Made by a program: the position numbers and the translations under genes
In this document: positions 15,616-24,450 of the stretch, one piece after another
How the letters are laid out: each line of letters starts with the position of its first letter
Position numbering within the stretch: the stretch's first letter is position 1
NCBI RefSeq assembly: GCF_002160145.1
Contig: NZ_NFKA01000008.1
Location: 60,467-124,466 of the forward strand
DNA length: 64,000 nucleotides
From: Gemmiger sp. An194
GTDB lineage: Bacteria > Bacillota > Clostridia > Oscillospirales > Ruminococcaceae
Direction: 5' to 3'
The notes under the pieces: generated by a model
Seen by the model: only the letters and a program-made list of their open reading frames with translations
Told to the model about the DNA's origin: nothing
Database searches by the model: none

Positions 15616-16686
15616 TTAGAGCATGGTGGTCAGGACCGGCCACAGGGCGAACACGGAAACCGCATAGGTGAGCGCGGTGCAGGCGACCACGCTGATCAAG
15701 GTGCCTGCCACGCTTACACCGCCTGCTTTTGCCAGCGCAGCAGTGGGGTCAGCGTTCTGGGAATTCTTCAGGATACGGCGGATGTTTGCTGCACCCCGTC
15801 GGCGGTAAAGCCAGAGAGCGAACATACCCTGCAGGAACATGAGCACGATGTTCAGTGTGCTGGATACCGCCAGCAGAATGTTCAGTGTCTGCTCAGGCAT
15901 GGCAACCGCCAGAGGATGGCCTGCATAGGACATGAGCTGCAGCACAACAGGAATGCGCAGCACCGCGTTAATGGCCAGCAGCGCCAGGCCCTCGGTCCAC
16001 ATTTTGCGGTAGAAGAAATAGAAGGGACCAAAGAAGAAGGCGGCAAAGGAGGCGACCACCTTGCGGCCGGTTTCTTTCATGGCCTTGAAGCCGTTCAGGT
16101 AGAAGGAGGCGTTTTTGCCCAGATAGGCTGCCCAGTGGCGTGCCTTCACGCCCTCCAGCTCCTCCTCCGGGTCCACCCGCATGCCGCTGAAAACAAAGTT
16201 CGCCTGGAACGCGCCGAAGGGGTTGGAGAAGTCCGGCTCACGGGGAGCGAAGGGGTCCTCCTGACCGGAGCCGGGGCCGTACTGGGGCGGGGCCTGACCG
16301 CCGCCAAAGCTGCCATAGTCGCCGTAGGCCGGAGGCGTCTGGCCGGTGGCCGGGCCGTGTCCGTCCTGCATGCCGCGCAGGGGAGCGCCGCAGTTTTCAC
16401 AGAACAGGCCGGTGGTCGGATTGGGTGCGCCGCATACCGGGCAGGCCACCTGCGGATCGGAATAGCGGGCGGAGTCTGCCCGGCCTGCTTCCGCCGCCTG
16501 GTTGGCGGCGGGGTCCGGCTTCCACTCAAAGCCGGTGCCGTGCTTGGATGCATACACGCAGCCGCCCTGCTTCTGGTAGCAGGCCCGATGGTAGGGCGCG
16601 CCGCACTCGGGGCAGACCACGATGTCGTCGGTTTCGGTGAAGGGCTGCTGGCACACAGGGCACTTGCAGCCGATGTAATTGGACAT
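15616..16686 (-). CDS. Prokaryotic RING-finger protein with DUF2628-like membrane domain
   Basis: 356 aa from the ATG at 16686, with GGGAGG 10 nt upstream; a longer frame to 16755 has no RBS. The N terminus (about 6-45) holds CPVCQQPFTETDDIVVCPEC followed by GAPYHRACY and GGC, a Cys/His cross-brace like the Prok-RING family. A second zinc ribbon (CPVCGAPN / CENCGAP) follows, then a Pro/Gly/Gln linker, then a C-terminal domain with about four helices beginning ASFYLNGF, as in DUF2628 proteins. Membrane-bound, function unknown. A RING fold does not by itself imply ubiquitin-like activity. Confidence 0.75.
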   Translation of the reverse strand: MSNYIGCKCPVCQQPFTETDDIVVCPECGAPYHRACYQKQGGCVYASKHGTGFEWKPDPAANQAAEAGRADSARYSDPQVACPVCGAPNPTTGLFCENCGAPLRGMQDGHGPATGQTPPAYGDYGSFGGGQAPPQYGPGSGQEDPFAPREPDFSNPFGAFQANFVFSGMRVDPEEELEGVKARHWAAYLGKNASFYLNGFKAMKETGRKVVASFAAFFFGPFYFFYRKMWTEGLALLAINAVLRIPVVLQLMSYAGHPLAVAMPEQTLNILLAVSSTLNIVLMFLQGMFALWLYRRRGAANIRRILKNSQNADPTAALAKAGGVSVAGTLISVVACTALTYAVSVFALWPVLTTML

Positions 16687-16787
16687 AGAAATAAACCTCC
16701 CGGATGGGAAAAATACAGGTAAACACATTTTAACGCAAATCGCTGCAAAATGCAAAACAAAAATCCCCCGGGAAGGCAGGTTTCCCC

Positions 16788-16816
16788 TTGCTTTTGGCAG
16801 GATTTTTCGGTATACT
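16788..16816 (+). promoter_or_regulatory. Promoter of prfB
   Basis: TTGCTT (16788-16793), 17-bp spacer, TATACT (16811-16816). Confidence 0.7.
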
Positions 16817-16871
16817 GTTAGCTGTATAATTTTGTATTCATGTATATTTTATAACAGAAAGGTTTTCCCAT

Positions 16872-17993
16872 ATGATCACGATCGACGAATTGAAAATGCA
16901 GATGGGCGGCCACAAGAACGCGGTGGACGAGCTGGGCGACGCCCTGGCCATCGCCGCCAGCGAGAAGCGGGTGGCCGAGCTGGAGCATAAAATGACCATG
17001 CCCGGCTTTTACGATGACACCGAGGCCAGCCAGAAGGTATTTGCCGAGATGAGCTCGCTGAAGGGCAAGCTGGAGCGATACACCAAGCTGAAGGGCCTGT
17101 ATGACGATGCCGAGACCATGCTGCTGCTGTGCGAGGAAGAAAACGACCCGGACCTGATTCCTGAGGCCGAGAGCGCCGTGGAGGCGGTGGCCCATGCGGT
17201 GGACGAGCTGCAGATGATCACCCTGCTCAGCGGTGAGTACGACAAGAACAACGCCATCCTCACCTTCCACGCAGGCACCGGCGGCACCGAGGCTCAGGAC
17301 TGGGCCGACATGCTGTTCCGTATGTACAACCGCTGGGGCACTGCCCACGGCTACAAGGTTTCCACTCTGGACTATCAGGACGGCGATGAGGCCGGTCTGA
17401 AGAGCGCCTCCATTCTGGTGGAGGGCCCCAACGCCTACGGTATGCTGAAGAGCGAGAACGGCGTGCACCGTCTGGTGCGCGTGTCCCCCTTCGACAGCCA
17501 GAGCCGCCGTCAGACCAGCTTTGCTTCTCTGGAGGTAATGCCCGAGATGGACGACAGCATCCAGGTGGACATCCGTCCCGAGGATGTGGAGATGCAGGTG
17601 TTCCGTTCCTCCGGCGCCGGCGGTCAGCACATCAACAAGACCTCCTCCGCGGTGCGTCTGATCCATAAGCCCACCGGCATCGTGGTGAGCTGCCAGACCG
17701 AGCGAAGCCAGTTCCAGAACCGCGACACTGCTATGAAGATGCTGGCTTCCAAGCTGTATCAGATTAAAGAGCAGGAGCATCTGGATAAGATCAGCGACAT
17801 CAAGGGTGTTCAGAAGGAGATCGCCTGGGGCCATCAGATCCGCAGCTACGTCTTCATGCCCTACACCATGGTCAAGGACCACCGCACCGGCTACGAGAGC
17901 GGCAACGTGCAGGCTGTGATGGACGGCGATCTGGACGGCTTCATCAATGCCTATCTGAAGGCGGCCAGCCGGAACGAGCTGCAGGACGTATAA
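16872..17993 (+). CDS. prfB: Peptide chain release factor 2
   Basis: 373 aa in one uninterrupted frame. Codon-reading tripeptide SPF (in RVSPFDSQSRRQ) and catalytic GGQ (SSGAGGQHINKTSS) identify RF2, which ends translation at UGA and UAA. In most bacteria prfB needs a +1 shift at an in-frame UGA near codon 25. Here the matching region (GDALAIAASEKRVAEL) has no stop and no CUU-UGA slip site, so the usual autoregulation is absent. RBS AAAGG is 9 nt before the ATG. Confidence 0.96.
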   Translation: MITIDELKMQMGGHKNAVDELGDALAIAASEKRVAELEHKMTMPGFYDDTEASQKVFAEMSSLKGKLERYTKLKGLYDDAETMLLLCEEENDPDLIPEAESAVEAVAHAVDELQMITLLSGEYDKNNAILTFHAGTGGTEAQDWADMLFRMYNRWGTAHGYKVSTLDYQDGDEAGLKSASILVEGPNAYGMLKSENGVHRLVRVSPFDSQSRRQTSFASLEVMPEMDDSIQVDIRPEDVEMQVFRSSGAGGQHINKTSSAVRLIHKPTGIVVSCQTERSQFQNRDTAMKMLASKLYQIKEQEHLDKISDIKGVQKEIAWGHQIRSYVFMPYTMVKDHRTGYESGNVQAVMDGDLDGFINAYLKAASRNELQDV

Positions 17994-18031
17994 TCCTTTT
18001 GCATACCCGGCACGGATACCAAGCAACCTAG

Positions 18032-18062
18032 AGGCACAGGGGATTCGCCCTGTGCCTTTTCT
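18032..18062 (+). terminator. Intrinsic terminator after prfB
   Basis: AGGCACAGGG / CCCTGTGCCT stem, 6-nt loop, TTTTCT. Confidence 0.85.
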
Positions 18063-18216
18063 GTGCGCATTTTCATGGAAATATAGAATAGTGCTCCTGT
18101 TTTTCAACTGTTGTTCGGAAAACGGCTCCATTGTGCCGAAGCGAAAACCGTGGTAGCATAAAATCAGAACAAAGGACAATCGACGAGCGGCAAAAGCCGG
18201 GAAAGGGGCGAAGAAA

Positions 18217-19368
18217 ATGGAACAGACCATGGGAAAGGTGATTCAGGCAAAACGCCGGGCCAAGGGCATGACCCAGGAGCAGTTGGCCCAGCTGGTGGGA
18301 GTGAGCAGCGCGGCGGTGAGCAAATGGGAGACGGCCAGCGCCCTGCCGGATGTGGCGCTGCTCTGTCCATTGGCCCGCGCGCTGGACTGCACGCCGGACG
18401 AGCTGCTGGACTTCAAGCCCCAGCTCACCGAGCAGGAGGTGGACGCATTGGGCGAGACCGCCGAGTGCATGTTCCAGGCGGGCAAGTGGCAGAAGGCATG
18501 GGACTTTTGCGAGGGGCGGCTGCGGGAATATCCCGGCGATCTGTATCTGGCGTTTCGCTGCGGCGGGCTGTATGCCAAGTATCTGGCAGTGAGCGGCGAG
18601 GAGGAGCAGTCCCAAAAGCAGCTGCGCCGGGCCATCCAGCTGATAGAGCGGGCCTGTGCCATCCCCGAGGAGGAAAGTCAGCGGGCGGCGCTGCTGTCGC
18701 TGGCGGGGCTGTATGTGCTGGAGGACCGGCTGGACGATGCCATGGCCACGCTGGACCGGCTGCCCGGCTGCAATCAGGACGCACAGAACATGCGGGCCTC
18801 CATCCTGCTGCGGCAGGGCAAACTGGACGAGGCCGAACAGCTGGAGACCGCGAACCTCTCCGTTCATCTGCACAACGCCCAGCTCAGCCTGCTGGGGCTT
18901 GCCAACATTGCCAAACAGCGGGACGACGAACAAAAGCAGCTGGAGCTGCTGGACCGGATCAACCGGCTGATCGAGCTGTTCCCGGCCCCGGAGGGCGGGC
19001 AGGGCATCGGCCGGGTGGCCTCGCTGCGCCGGGTGGAGCTGTATGCGGACCTTGGCCGATGGGAGGAGGCCCAGCGGGAGACCGAACGGTTTGTGGCTGA
19101 CAGCATCCGGGCACCGGAGGGCGATTGCGGCGGCAGCTGCCCGGCCTGCAATAGGGGTGTGAGCAGAGCCTTTTTGATGCAGAACGCGCTGCAGATGCTC
19201 ACCGAAGCCAATCTGCCTGCCCGGCTTACCGAACAACCGGCCTGGCAGAGGGCGGTGGAACGGCTGGAGCAGGCGGTACAGGATGCCCGCGCGGAGGAAA
19301 ACTCCTGCCCAGCTGGAACTAAAGTTGAAAAAACAGAGTGCGATTCAAACTGCACCTCCATTGTGTAA
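18217..19368 (+). CDS. XRE-family regulator with TPR-like C terminus
   Basis: 383 aa. The N-terminal Cro/CI helix-turn-helix (about 6-62) contains MTQEQLAQLVGVSSAAVSKW, then LPDVALLCPLARALDCTPDELL. The rest is helical and rich in Leu/Ala/Arg, resembling TPR arrays. A CxxxCPxC-type cluster (CGGSCPACNRG) lies near residue 308 and several Cys close to the end. RBS AAAGGGG. Target unknown. It ends just inside the copper ATPase promoter, so a link to copA is possible by position only; the extra Cys residues could fit metal or redox sensing (speculative). Confidence 0.7.
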   Translation: MEQTMGKVIQAKRRAKGMTQEQLAQLVGVSSAAVSKWETASALPDVALLCPLARALDCTPDELLDFKPQLTEQEVDALGETAECMFQAGKWQKAWDFCEGRLREYPGDLYLAFRCGGLYAKYLAVSGEEEQSQKQLRRAIQLIERACAIPEEESQRAALLSLAGLYVLEDRLDDAMATLDRLPGCNQDAQNMRASILLRQGKLDEAEQLETANLSVHLHNAQLSLLGLANIAKQRDDEQKQLELLDRINRLIELFPAPEGGQGIGRVASLRRVELYADLGRWEEAQRETERFVADSIRAPEGDCGGSCPACNRGVSRAFLMQNALQMLTEANLPARLTEQPAWQRAVERLEQAVQDARAEENSCPAGTKVEKTECDSNCTSIV

Positions 19369-19390
19369 GAAGCGAGGATGGCGCTATAAT
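19361..19390 (+). promoter_or_regulatory. Promoter of copA
   Basis: TTGTGT (19361-19366), 18-bp spacer, TATAAT (19385-19390). It overlaps the last codons of the XRE gene and lies downstream of an alternative ATG at 19338, which supports the GTG start at 19428. Confidence 0.6.
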
Positions 19391-19427
19391 AGAATCGGAA
19401 TCCATTCAGGAAGTGGGGGAAAGACCC

Positions 19428-21980
19428 GTGAAGGAAAAATACAACGTAACCGGCATGAGCTGCGCGGCCTGTTCAGCGGCGGTGGAGCGGGCGGTGAACA
19501 AGCTGCCCGGCGTGAAAAGTGCCCAGGTGAACCTGCTGGCCAATTCCATGCAGGTGGAGTACGACGAGACCGCGCTGGACGCCGCGGGCATCTGCAAGGC
19601 GGTGGAGCAGGCAGGCTACGGCGCAAGCCCGGCCAATGCCCCGGCGGCTGCAAAAACCGCTGGACCTCAGACCGCCGAAGAAGACCCGGTGGCCGCCGAG
19701 CTGGCCGGGATGAAGCACCGACTCATTGCTTCACTGGCGTTCCTGGCGCCACTGATGTACGTGTCCATGGGCCACATGATGGGCCTGCCGCTGCCTGCCT
19801 GGATGCACGGGCAGGCAGGTGCGGTGCCCTTTGCCCTGACTCAGCTGCTGCTGGTGCTGCCCATCCTCTATTTGAACCGCAAATTTTATCAGGTAGGCCT
19901 GAAAAGCCTGTGGCACCGCTCGCCCAACATGGACAGCCTGATCGCTCTGGGCAGCGGCGCGGCCGTGATTTACGGCGTGTTCGCCCTCTATCGCATCGGC
20001 TGGGGCCTGGGCACCGGTGACCTGGCTCTGGTGGACCGCTACCGGATGGACCTGTATTTTGAGTCCGCCGGAACGATTCTGACCCTGATTACTCTGGGCA
20101 AATATCTGGAAGCGCGGGCCAAGGGGCGCACCAGTGCCTCCATCCGGGCACTGATGGACCTTGCACCCAAGACCGCGCTGGTGCTGCGGCAGGGGCAGGA
20201 GGTGGAGATCCCGGCGGCCGAGGTGGCCGTGGGCGATACCGTGGTCATCAAGCCCGGCATGCGCATCCCGGTGGACGGCGTGGTCCTTGCCGGTCTGTCC
20301 AGCGTGGATGAAGCCGCCGTCACCGGCGAGAGCATCCCGGTGGAAAAGGGCCCCGGCGATAAGGTGATCGCCGCCTCGCTGAACAAGGCGGGCAGCTTTA
20401 CCTTCCGGGCCGAAAAGGTGGGCGAGGATACCACCCTTGCCCAGATCATCGCTCTGGTGCAGGATGCCGCCGCGACCAAAGCTCCCATCGCCAAGCTGGC
20501 CGACCGGGTCAGCGGTGTCTTCGTGCCGGTGGTCATGGGCATTGCCCTGCTGGCCTTTGTGGTCTGGATGCTGCTGGGCCAGGGGCTGGAGTTCGCACTG
20601 GCTCGGGCCATTTCGGTGCTGGTCATCAGCTGCCCCTGCGCATTGGGCCTGGCCACCCCGGTGGCCATCATGGTGGGCACCGGCAAGGGTGCCCGGCTGA
20701 ACATCCTTTATAAGAATGCGGAGGCGCTGGAAAACGCCCATAAGATCGACACCGTGGTGCTGGACAAGACCGGCACCATCACCGCCGGCAAGCCGGTGCT
20801 CACCGACCTGATCCCGCTGGCGGGCCAGAGCGAGGGCGAGCTGCTGGGTCTTGCCGCCAGTCTGGAAAAGCCCAGCGAGCACCCGCTGGCTGAGGCGATT
20901 CTGAGTGCGGCGGAGGGCACTGAGCTGCCAGGCCCGGAGCGCTTTGAGGCGCTGCCCGGCCGGGGCCTGCGGGCCACCCTGAGCGGCGTGGAATATCTGG
21001 CGGGTAACGCCCGGCTGATGCAGGAGTCCGGCGTAGAGATGGGCGATGCGGAAAAGCGAGCCGAGGAACTGGCCCGGCAGGGCAAGACCCCGCTGTTCTT
21101 TGCCAGCGGCAAACGGCTGCTGGGCATCGTGGCGGCGGCAGACCCCATCAAGCCCACCAGCGCGGCGGCCATCCGTCAGCTGAAGGCCATGGGCCTGACG
21201 GTGGTCATGCTCACCGGCGACAACGCCCGCACCGCCGCGGCCATCCAGAGCCGGCTGGGCATTGAACAGGTGGTGGCCGAGGTGCTGCCCCAGGATAAGG
21301 AGGCCCAGGTGCGCGCATTGCAGGCCCAGGGCCGCCGGGTGGCCATGGTGGGCGACGGCGTGAACGACGCCCCGGCTCTTGCCCGGGCGGATGTGGGCAT
21401 CGCCATCGGCGCGGGCACCGATGTGGCCATCGACAGTGCCGATGTGGTGCTGATGAAGAGCGATTTGTGGGACCTGGTGAACGCGCTGCGGCTCTCCCGG
21501 GCCACCATCCGCACCATCCGGGAGAACCTGTTCTGGGCCTTCTTCTATAACAGTATCGGCATTCCGGTGGCGGCCGGTGTGTTCTATGGCCTTGGTCTGG
21601 TGCTGAACCCCATGATCGGGGCCGCCGCCATGAGCCTTTCCAGCGTGTGCGTGGTATCCAACGCGCTGCGGCTCAACTTCTTCAAAGCAAGCCGGGCGGA
21701 ATCCGCCGCCCTGCCCAGTGAGGAGGCAACCCCTCATATTCCCGCGGCACAGCCGCCGAAAGGAGTTTTACACATGGAAAAGACGATTCACATTGAGGGC
21801 ATGATGTGCCACCACTGCACCGCCCACGTGGAGAAAGCCCTGAACGCCATCGAGGGCGTTCAGGCCGTGGCTGATCTGGAGGGCAAGTGCGCCCGGGTGA
21901 CCCTGAGCGCCGATGTGTCCAACGAGACCCTGGCCGCCGCCGTGACCGAGGCAGGCTACGAAGTGACCGGCATCGAATAA
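19428..21980 (+). CDS. copA: Copper-translocating P1B-type ATPase with C-terminal CopZ-like domain
   Basis: 850 aa from the GTG at 19428 (GGGGGA upstream, promoter just before); the ATG at 19338 lies before the promoter. N-terminal heavy-metal domain with GMSCAAC (Cys 12, 15), transmembrane bundle, TGES actuator, SCPCALG metal site, DKTGT phosphorylation site, SEHPLAEA nucleotide motif and GDGVNDAP hinge: a complete Cu(I) exporter. After a Pro/Ala linker a second metal domain follows (GMMCHHC, Cys 794 and 797). Most CopA proteins lack a metal domain at this end. An RBS and ATG in frame at 21774 could yield this domain separately. Confidence 0.93.
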   Translation: MKEKYNVTGMSCAACSAAVERAVNKLPGVKSAQVNLLANSMQVEYDETALDAAGICKAVEQAGYGASPANAPAAAKTAGPQTAEEDPVAAELAGMKHRLIASLAFLAPLMYVSMGHMMGLPLPAWMHGQAGAVPFALTQLLLVLPILYLNRKFYQVGLKSLWHRSPNMDSLIALGSGAAVIYGVFALYRIGWGLGTGDLALVDRYRMDLYFESAGTILTLITLGKYLEARAKGRTSASIRALMDLAPKTALVLRQGQEVEIPAAEVAVGDTVVIKPGMRIPVDGVVLAGLSSVDEAAVTGESIPVEKGPGDKVIAASLNKAGSFTFRAEKVGEDTTLAQIIALVQDAAATKAPIAKLADRVSGVFVPVVMGIALLAFVVWMLLGQGLEFALARAISVLVISCPCALGLATPVAIMVGTGKGARLNILYKNAEALENAHKIDTVVLDKTGTITAGKPVLTDLIPLAGQSEGELLGLAASLEKPSEHPLAEAILSAAEGTELPGPERFEALPGRGLRATLSGVEYLAGNARLMQESGVEMGDAEKRAEELARQGKTPLFFASGKRLLGIVAAADPIKPTSAAAIRQLKAMGLTVVMLTGDNARTAAAIQSRLGIEQVVAEVLPQDKEAQVRALQAQGRRVAMVGDGVNDAPALARADVGIAIGAGTDVAIDSADVVLMKSDLWDLVNALRLSRATIRTIRENLFWAFFYNSIGIPVAAGVFYGLGLVLNPMIGAAAMSLSSVCVVSNALRLNFFKASRAESAALPSEEATPHIPAAQPPKGVLHMEKTIHIEGMMCHHCTAHVEKALNAIEGVQAVADLEGKCARVTLSADVSNETLAAAVTEAGYEVTGIE
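21759..21776 (+). promoter_or_regulatory. Internal ribosome binding site and start for a free CopZ-like chaperone
   Basis: AAAGGAG (21759-21765), 8-nt spacing, ATG (21774-21776), in the same frame as copA (codon 783). Confidence 0.6.
21774..21980 (+). CDS. copZ: CopZ-like copper chaperone from an internal start within copA
   Basis: The last 68 residues of the copA frame form a complete heavy-metal-associated domain: MEKTIHIEGMMCHHCTAH, with the two metal Cys at positions 12 and 15 of the short product, and the typical end AAAVTEAGYEVTGIE. Its ATG follows a perfect Shine-Dalgarno sequence, so a free chaperone may be made alongside the long fusion. Either the genes fused by loss of a stop codon or this is a deliberate two-product gene. 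Whether both products exist is not shown by sequence. Confidence 0.55.
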   Translation: MEKTIHIEGMMCHHCTAHVEKALNAIEGVQAVADLEGKCARVTLSADVSNETLAAAVTEAGYEVTGIE

Positions 21981-21996
21981 GCCCCGCAACGAACAG

Positions 21997-22037
21997 AAAA
22001 AGGCACGCAGCCCTTCAACCGGCTGCGTGCCTTTTTG
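21997..22037 (+). terminator. Bidirectional terminator between copA and rlmD
   Basis: AAGGCACGCAGCC / GGCTGCGTGCCTT stem with AAAAA before it and TTTTTG after it, serving both convergent genes. Confidence 0.88.
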
Positions 22038-22058
22038 TTCGTAGTACTATCAGAAAAA

Positions 22059-23420
22059 TCAGTCTTCCCGGACCAGCTCGACCACGCACTCGCAATGCCT
22101 GGTGCGGGGGAACAGGTCCGCGGGCTGGGCCCGCAGCGGGCGGTAGCCCCGGTCGGCCAGATACCGACAGTCCCGGGCGGCGGTGGCCGGGTTGCAGCTT
22201 ACCATTACGATGCGCCGGGGACCCATGGCGATCACCGCGTTCAGGGTCGCCGCGTCGCAGCCCTTGCGGGGCGGGTCCAGGCAGACCACATCCGGTCGCA
22301 GGCCCTCGTCCGCCAGCTTTGCAGCGGCCTTGCCTGCGTCGGCGCAGAAGAAGCGGGCATTCTCCACGCCCATGGCGGCCGCGTTGAACTTGGCGCTTTC
22401 CACCGCCTCGGGAATGATCTCCACGCCGATCAGCTCCTTGCAGTCCGCCGCCATGGAAAGCCCGATGGTGCCCATGCCGCAGTAAAGGTCCAGCAGGGTG
22501 TCGCCGGGCTGAAGCTGAGCGAACTGCCGGGCCACACCGTACAGCTGCTCGGCAGCGGGGGTGTTCACCTGATAGAAGGAGAGCGGACCCAGCCGCACCG
22601 GCACACCGCACAGGGTGTCTTCAATATAACCCGGTCCGTACAGGGAAATGTTCTCCAGACCGGTGATCACGTTGGTTTTCTGGCGGTTCACGTTCAGCAC
22701 GATGCTGCGGATGGCGGGGAACTGTTCGGTAAGCGCCGTGCACAGCTCCTGCGCGTGGGGCAGCTTGCGGCCGTTCACCACCAGACAGACCAGAATCTCG
22801 CCGCTGTGCCAGCCCTTGCGCAGGAAAATATGGCGTACAAGGCCGGTGTGCTTTTCTTCCCGATAGGGGGCAATGCCGTGGGCTTCCATAAACTCGCACA
22901 CAAAGGCGGCGATCTGATTCAGCTCAGCGGGCTGCAGCTTGCAGTCGGCGCAGGGCACGATGCGATGGGTGCGGCCCGCGTAGAAGCCTGCGATCACATG
23001 GCCCTCCGCATCCAGCCCCACCGGGAACTGGACTTTGTTGCGGTAGCGCTCCTCCAGCGGAGAGGACAAGATGGGCAGCACCGGGGTATCCAGCCCGCCG
23101 ATGCGCCGGAAGGCATCCTCCACAAAGCTCTGCTTTGCCCGGGCCTCGGTCTCATAGTTCAGATGGCGGAAGCAGCAGCCGCCGCAGGGCTTGCATACCG
23201 GGCAATCCGGCTCGATGTGAGCGGGAGAGGGTTGCAACATCTCCTCCACAATGGCGAAGGAATAGCGGCCCAGGTCCTTCACGATGCGGGCGTTCAGCAC
23301 ATCACCGGGGGCGGTGGCAGGCACAAACACCGCCTTGCCCTCGTAATGGGCCACGCCGCTGCCGTCGCTGGAAAGGCTCTCGATGGTCAATGGGATGATG
23401 GAATTCTTGTGAATGGGCAC
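22059..23420 (-). CDS. rlmD: 23S rRNA (uracil-C5) methyltransferase, RlmD/RumA family
   Basis: 453 aa. N-terminal TRAM domain (1-60), then a [4Fe-4S] cysteine cluster in CPVCKPCGGCCF (about 74-85), then a SAM methyltransferase domain with DLYCGMGTIG, DPPRKG and the catalytic VSCNPAT. The end HCECVVELVRED is typical. It methylates a uridine in 23S rRNA; which of the paralogue sites (1939 or 747) cannot be decided here. It is last in an operon with the AraC regulator and the binding protein, 14 nt behind the latter. Confidence 0.9.
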   Translation of the reverse strand: MPIHKNSIIPLTIESLSSDGSGVAHYEGKAVFVPATAPGDVLNARIVKDLGRYSFAIVEEMLQPSPAHIEPDCPVCKPCGGCCFRHLNYETEARAKQSFVEDAFRRIGGLDTPVLPILSSPLEERYRNKVQFPVGLDAEGHVIAGFYAGRTHRIVPCADCKLQPAELNQIAAFVCEFMEAHGIAPYREEKHTGLVRHIFLRKGWHSGEILVCLVVNGRKLPHAQELCTALTEQFPAIRSIVLNVNRQKTNVITGLENISLYGPGYIEDTLCGVPVRLGPLSFYQVNTPAAEQLYGVARQFAQLQPGDTLLDLYCGMGTIGLSMAADCKELIGVEIIPEAVESAKFNAAAMGVENARFFCADAGKAAAKLADEGLRPDVVCLDPPRKGCDAATLNAVIAMGPRRIVMVSCNPATAARDCRYLADRGYRPLRAQPADLFPRTRHCECVVELVRED

Positions 23421-23434
23421 AAAAACGCTCCTTT

Positions 23435-24430
23435 TTATTCGTCTTCAATGGTGGTGACCAGGCCGAAGGGGATGAAGAAGCGGCCGGTTTCGTCGGGCTG
23501 CAGCTCCAGGCCCTGGCCTGCAAACTGTTTGTCCAGGGCGTTCAGAGCAAGCTGTCCCGCCACCTGGGTAATCTGGTCAATGTCGTAGTAGGAGGCGGCC
23601 ACGGCAACGCCGTCGTTCACCAGAGCCTGGGCCAGTTCGGGATTCTCGGCCACGGCGGCAATGCGCACCGGCGCATCGCCCTCCAGCCAGCCCAGCTGCT
23701 CAGCCAGGTCATACAGGAACCGGGCATCCCCGGCGGTGGTGCACAAAAGCAGCTCGGGTTTTTGCTGCCCGGCCAGCGCCTCAGCGGTGAAGGGCAGGGG
23801 GTCGTCGTTCTCGTCCAGGTATTCCAGCAGGTTGGAATAGACCCCATAATGCTCGCATTCCTGCAAAGCATAGTAGCTCAGCGCCTGGTGATAGGGGCCG
23901 ATGTCGCTGAGATAAAGGCTGTACTGCAGCAGCAGGTCGCCGTTTGCATCCGCAATGGTACCATCACGGAAGCCCATGGCCATCTCCTCGCCCAGCAGCT
24001 CGCCGCCCAGTGCGGGATTGCTGCCCACATACCACAGCTTGTCGTAGTCCTCCATCTCCTGCAGCTGAGGGCTGCGGCCGACCACCACCAGCGGTACACT
24101 GTGGCGGCGGGCAAGGCGCAGCAGCGCCGGGTCCAGAATGTCCTCGTCCTCGCTTACGATCAGCACCTGCGCGCCCTGCTCGATCAGCTCCCGGGCGGCG
24201 GGCTCATAGCCGGCGGATTCATCCCCCAGAAGAAAACGAACTCCGTTTTCCGCAAAGCGATCCTCCAGCGCGTCCAGGTCCACGTAGGGCAGCTCCTTGG
24301 GCGAGTGCAGATAACCGATGGCGGGCTGGGGGTCAAAATAACCCACACTGAACAGGTACAGAAGAATGCACAGCCCCAGGGCGGCGCAGACGGCAAACAG
24401 CTTGGCAAGGATAAGCGCGATTCGTTTCAT
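23435..24430 (-). CDS. Membrane-anchored galactose-binding-like (PBP type 1) protein
   Basis: 331 aa from the ATG at 24430 (GGAGA 8 nt upstream). One N-terminal hydrophobic helix (MKRIALILAK to about residue 27) has no lipobox, so it is an uncleaved anchor or signal peptide. The remainder has the two-lobed periplasmic-binding fold of the MglB/LacI type: IGYLHSPKELPYVDLDAL, QVLIVSEDED, VPLVVVGRSP and YDKLWYVGSNPALGG. No ABC permease or ATPase genes are adjacent, so it may act as a sensor or orphan binder rather than a transport component. Cotranscribed with the upstream AraC gene. Confidence 0.75.
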   Translation of the reverse strand: MKRIALILAKLFAVCAALGLCILLYLFSVGYFDPQPAIGYLHSPKELPYVDLDALEDRFAENGVRFLLGDESAGYEPAARELIEQGAQVLIVSEDEDILDPALLRLARRHSVPLVVVGRSPQLQEMEDYDKLWYVGSNPALGGELLGEEMAMGFRDGTIADANGDLLLQYSLYLSDIGPYHQALSYYALQECEHYGVYSNLLEYLDENDDPLPFTAEALAGQQKPELLLCTTAGDARFLYDLAEQLGWLEGDAPVRIAAVAENPELAQALVNDGVAVAASYYDIDQITQVAGQLALNALDKQFAGQGLELQPDETGRFFIPFGLVTTIEDE

Positions 24431-24450
24431 TGGCAGGTCTCCTGAAAAGG

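Noticed and set aside
16872..17000. A programmed frameshift site in prfB
   Set aside because: The frame is open throughout, with no in-frame stop or CUU-UGA in the expected region.
18073..19236. 387-codon minus ORF over the XRE-TPR gene
   Set aside because: Leu/Gln/Pro-rich shadow frame opposite a gene with a clear HTH.
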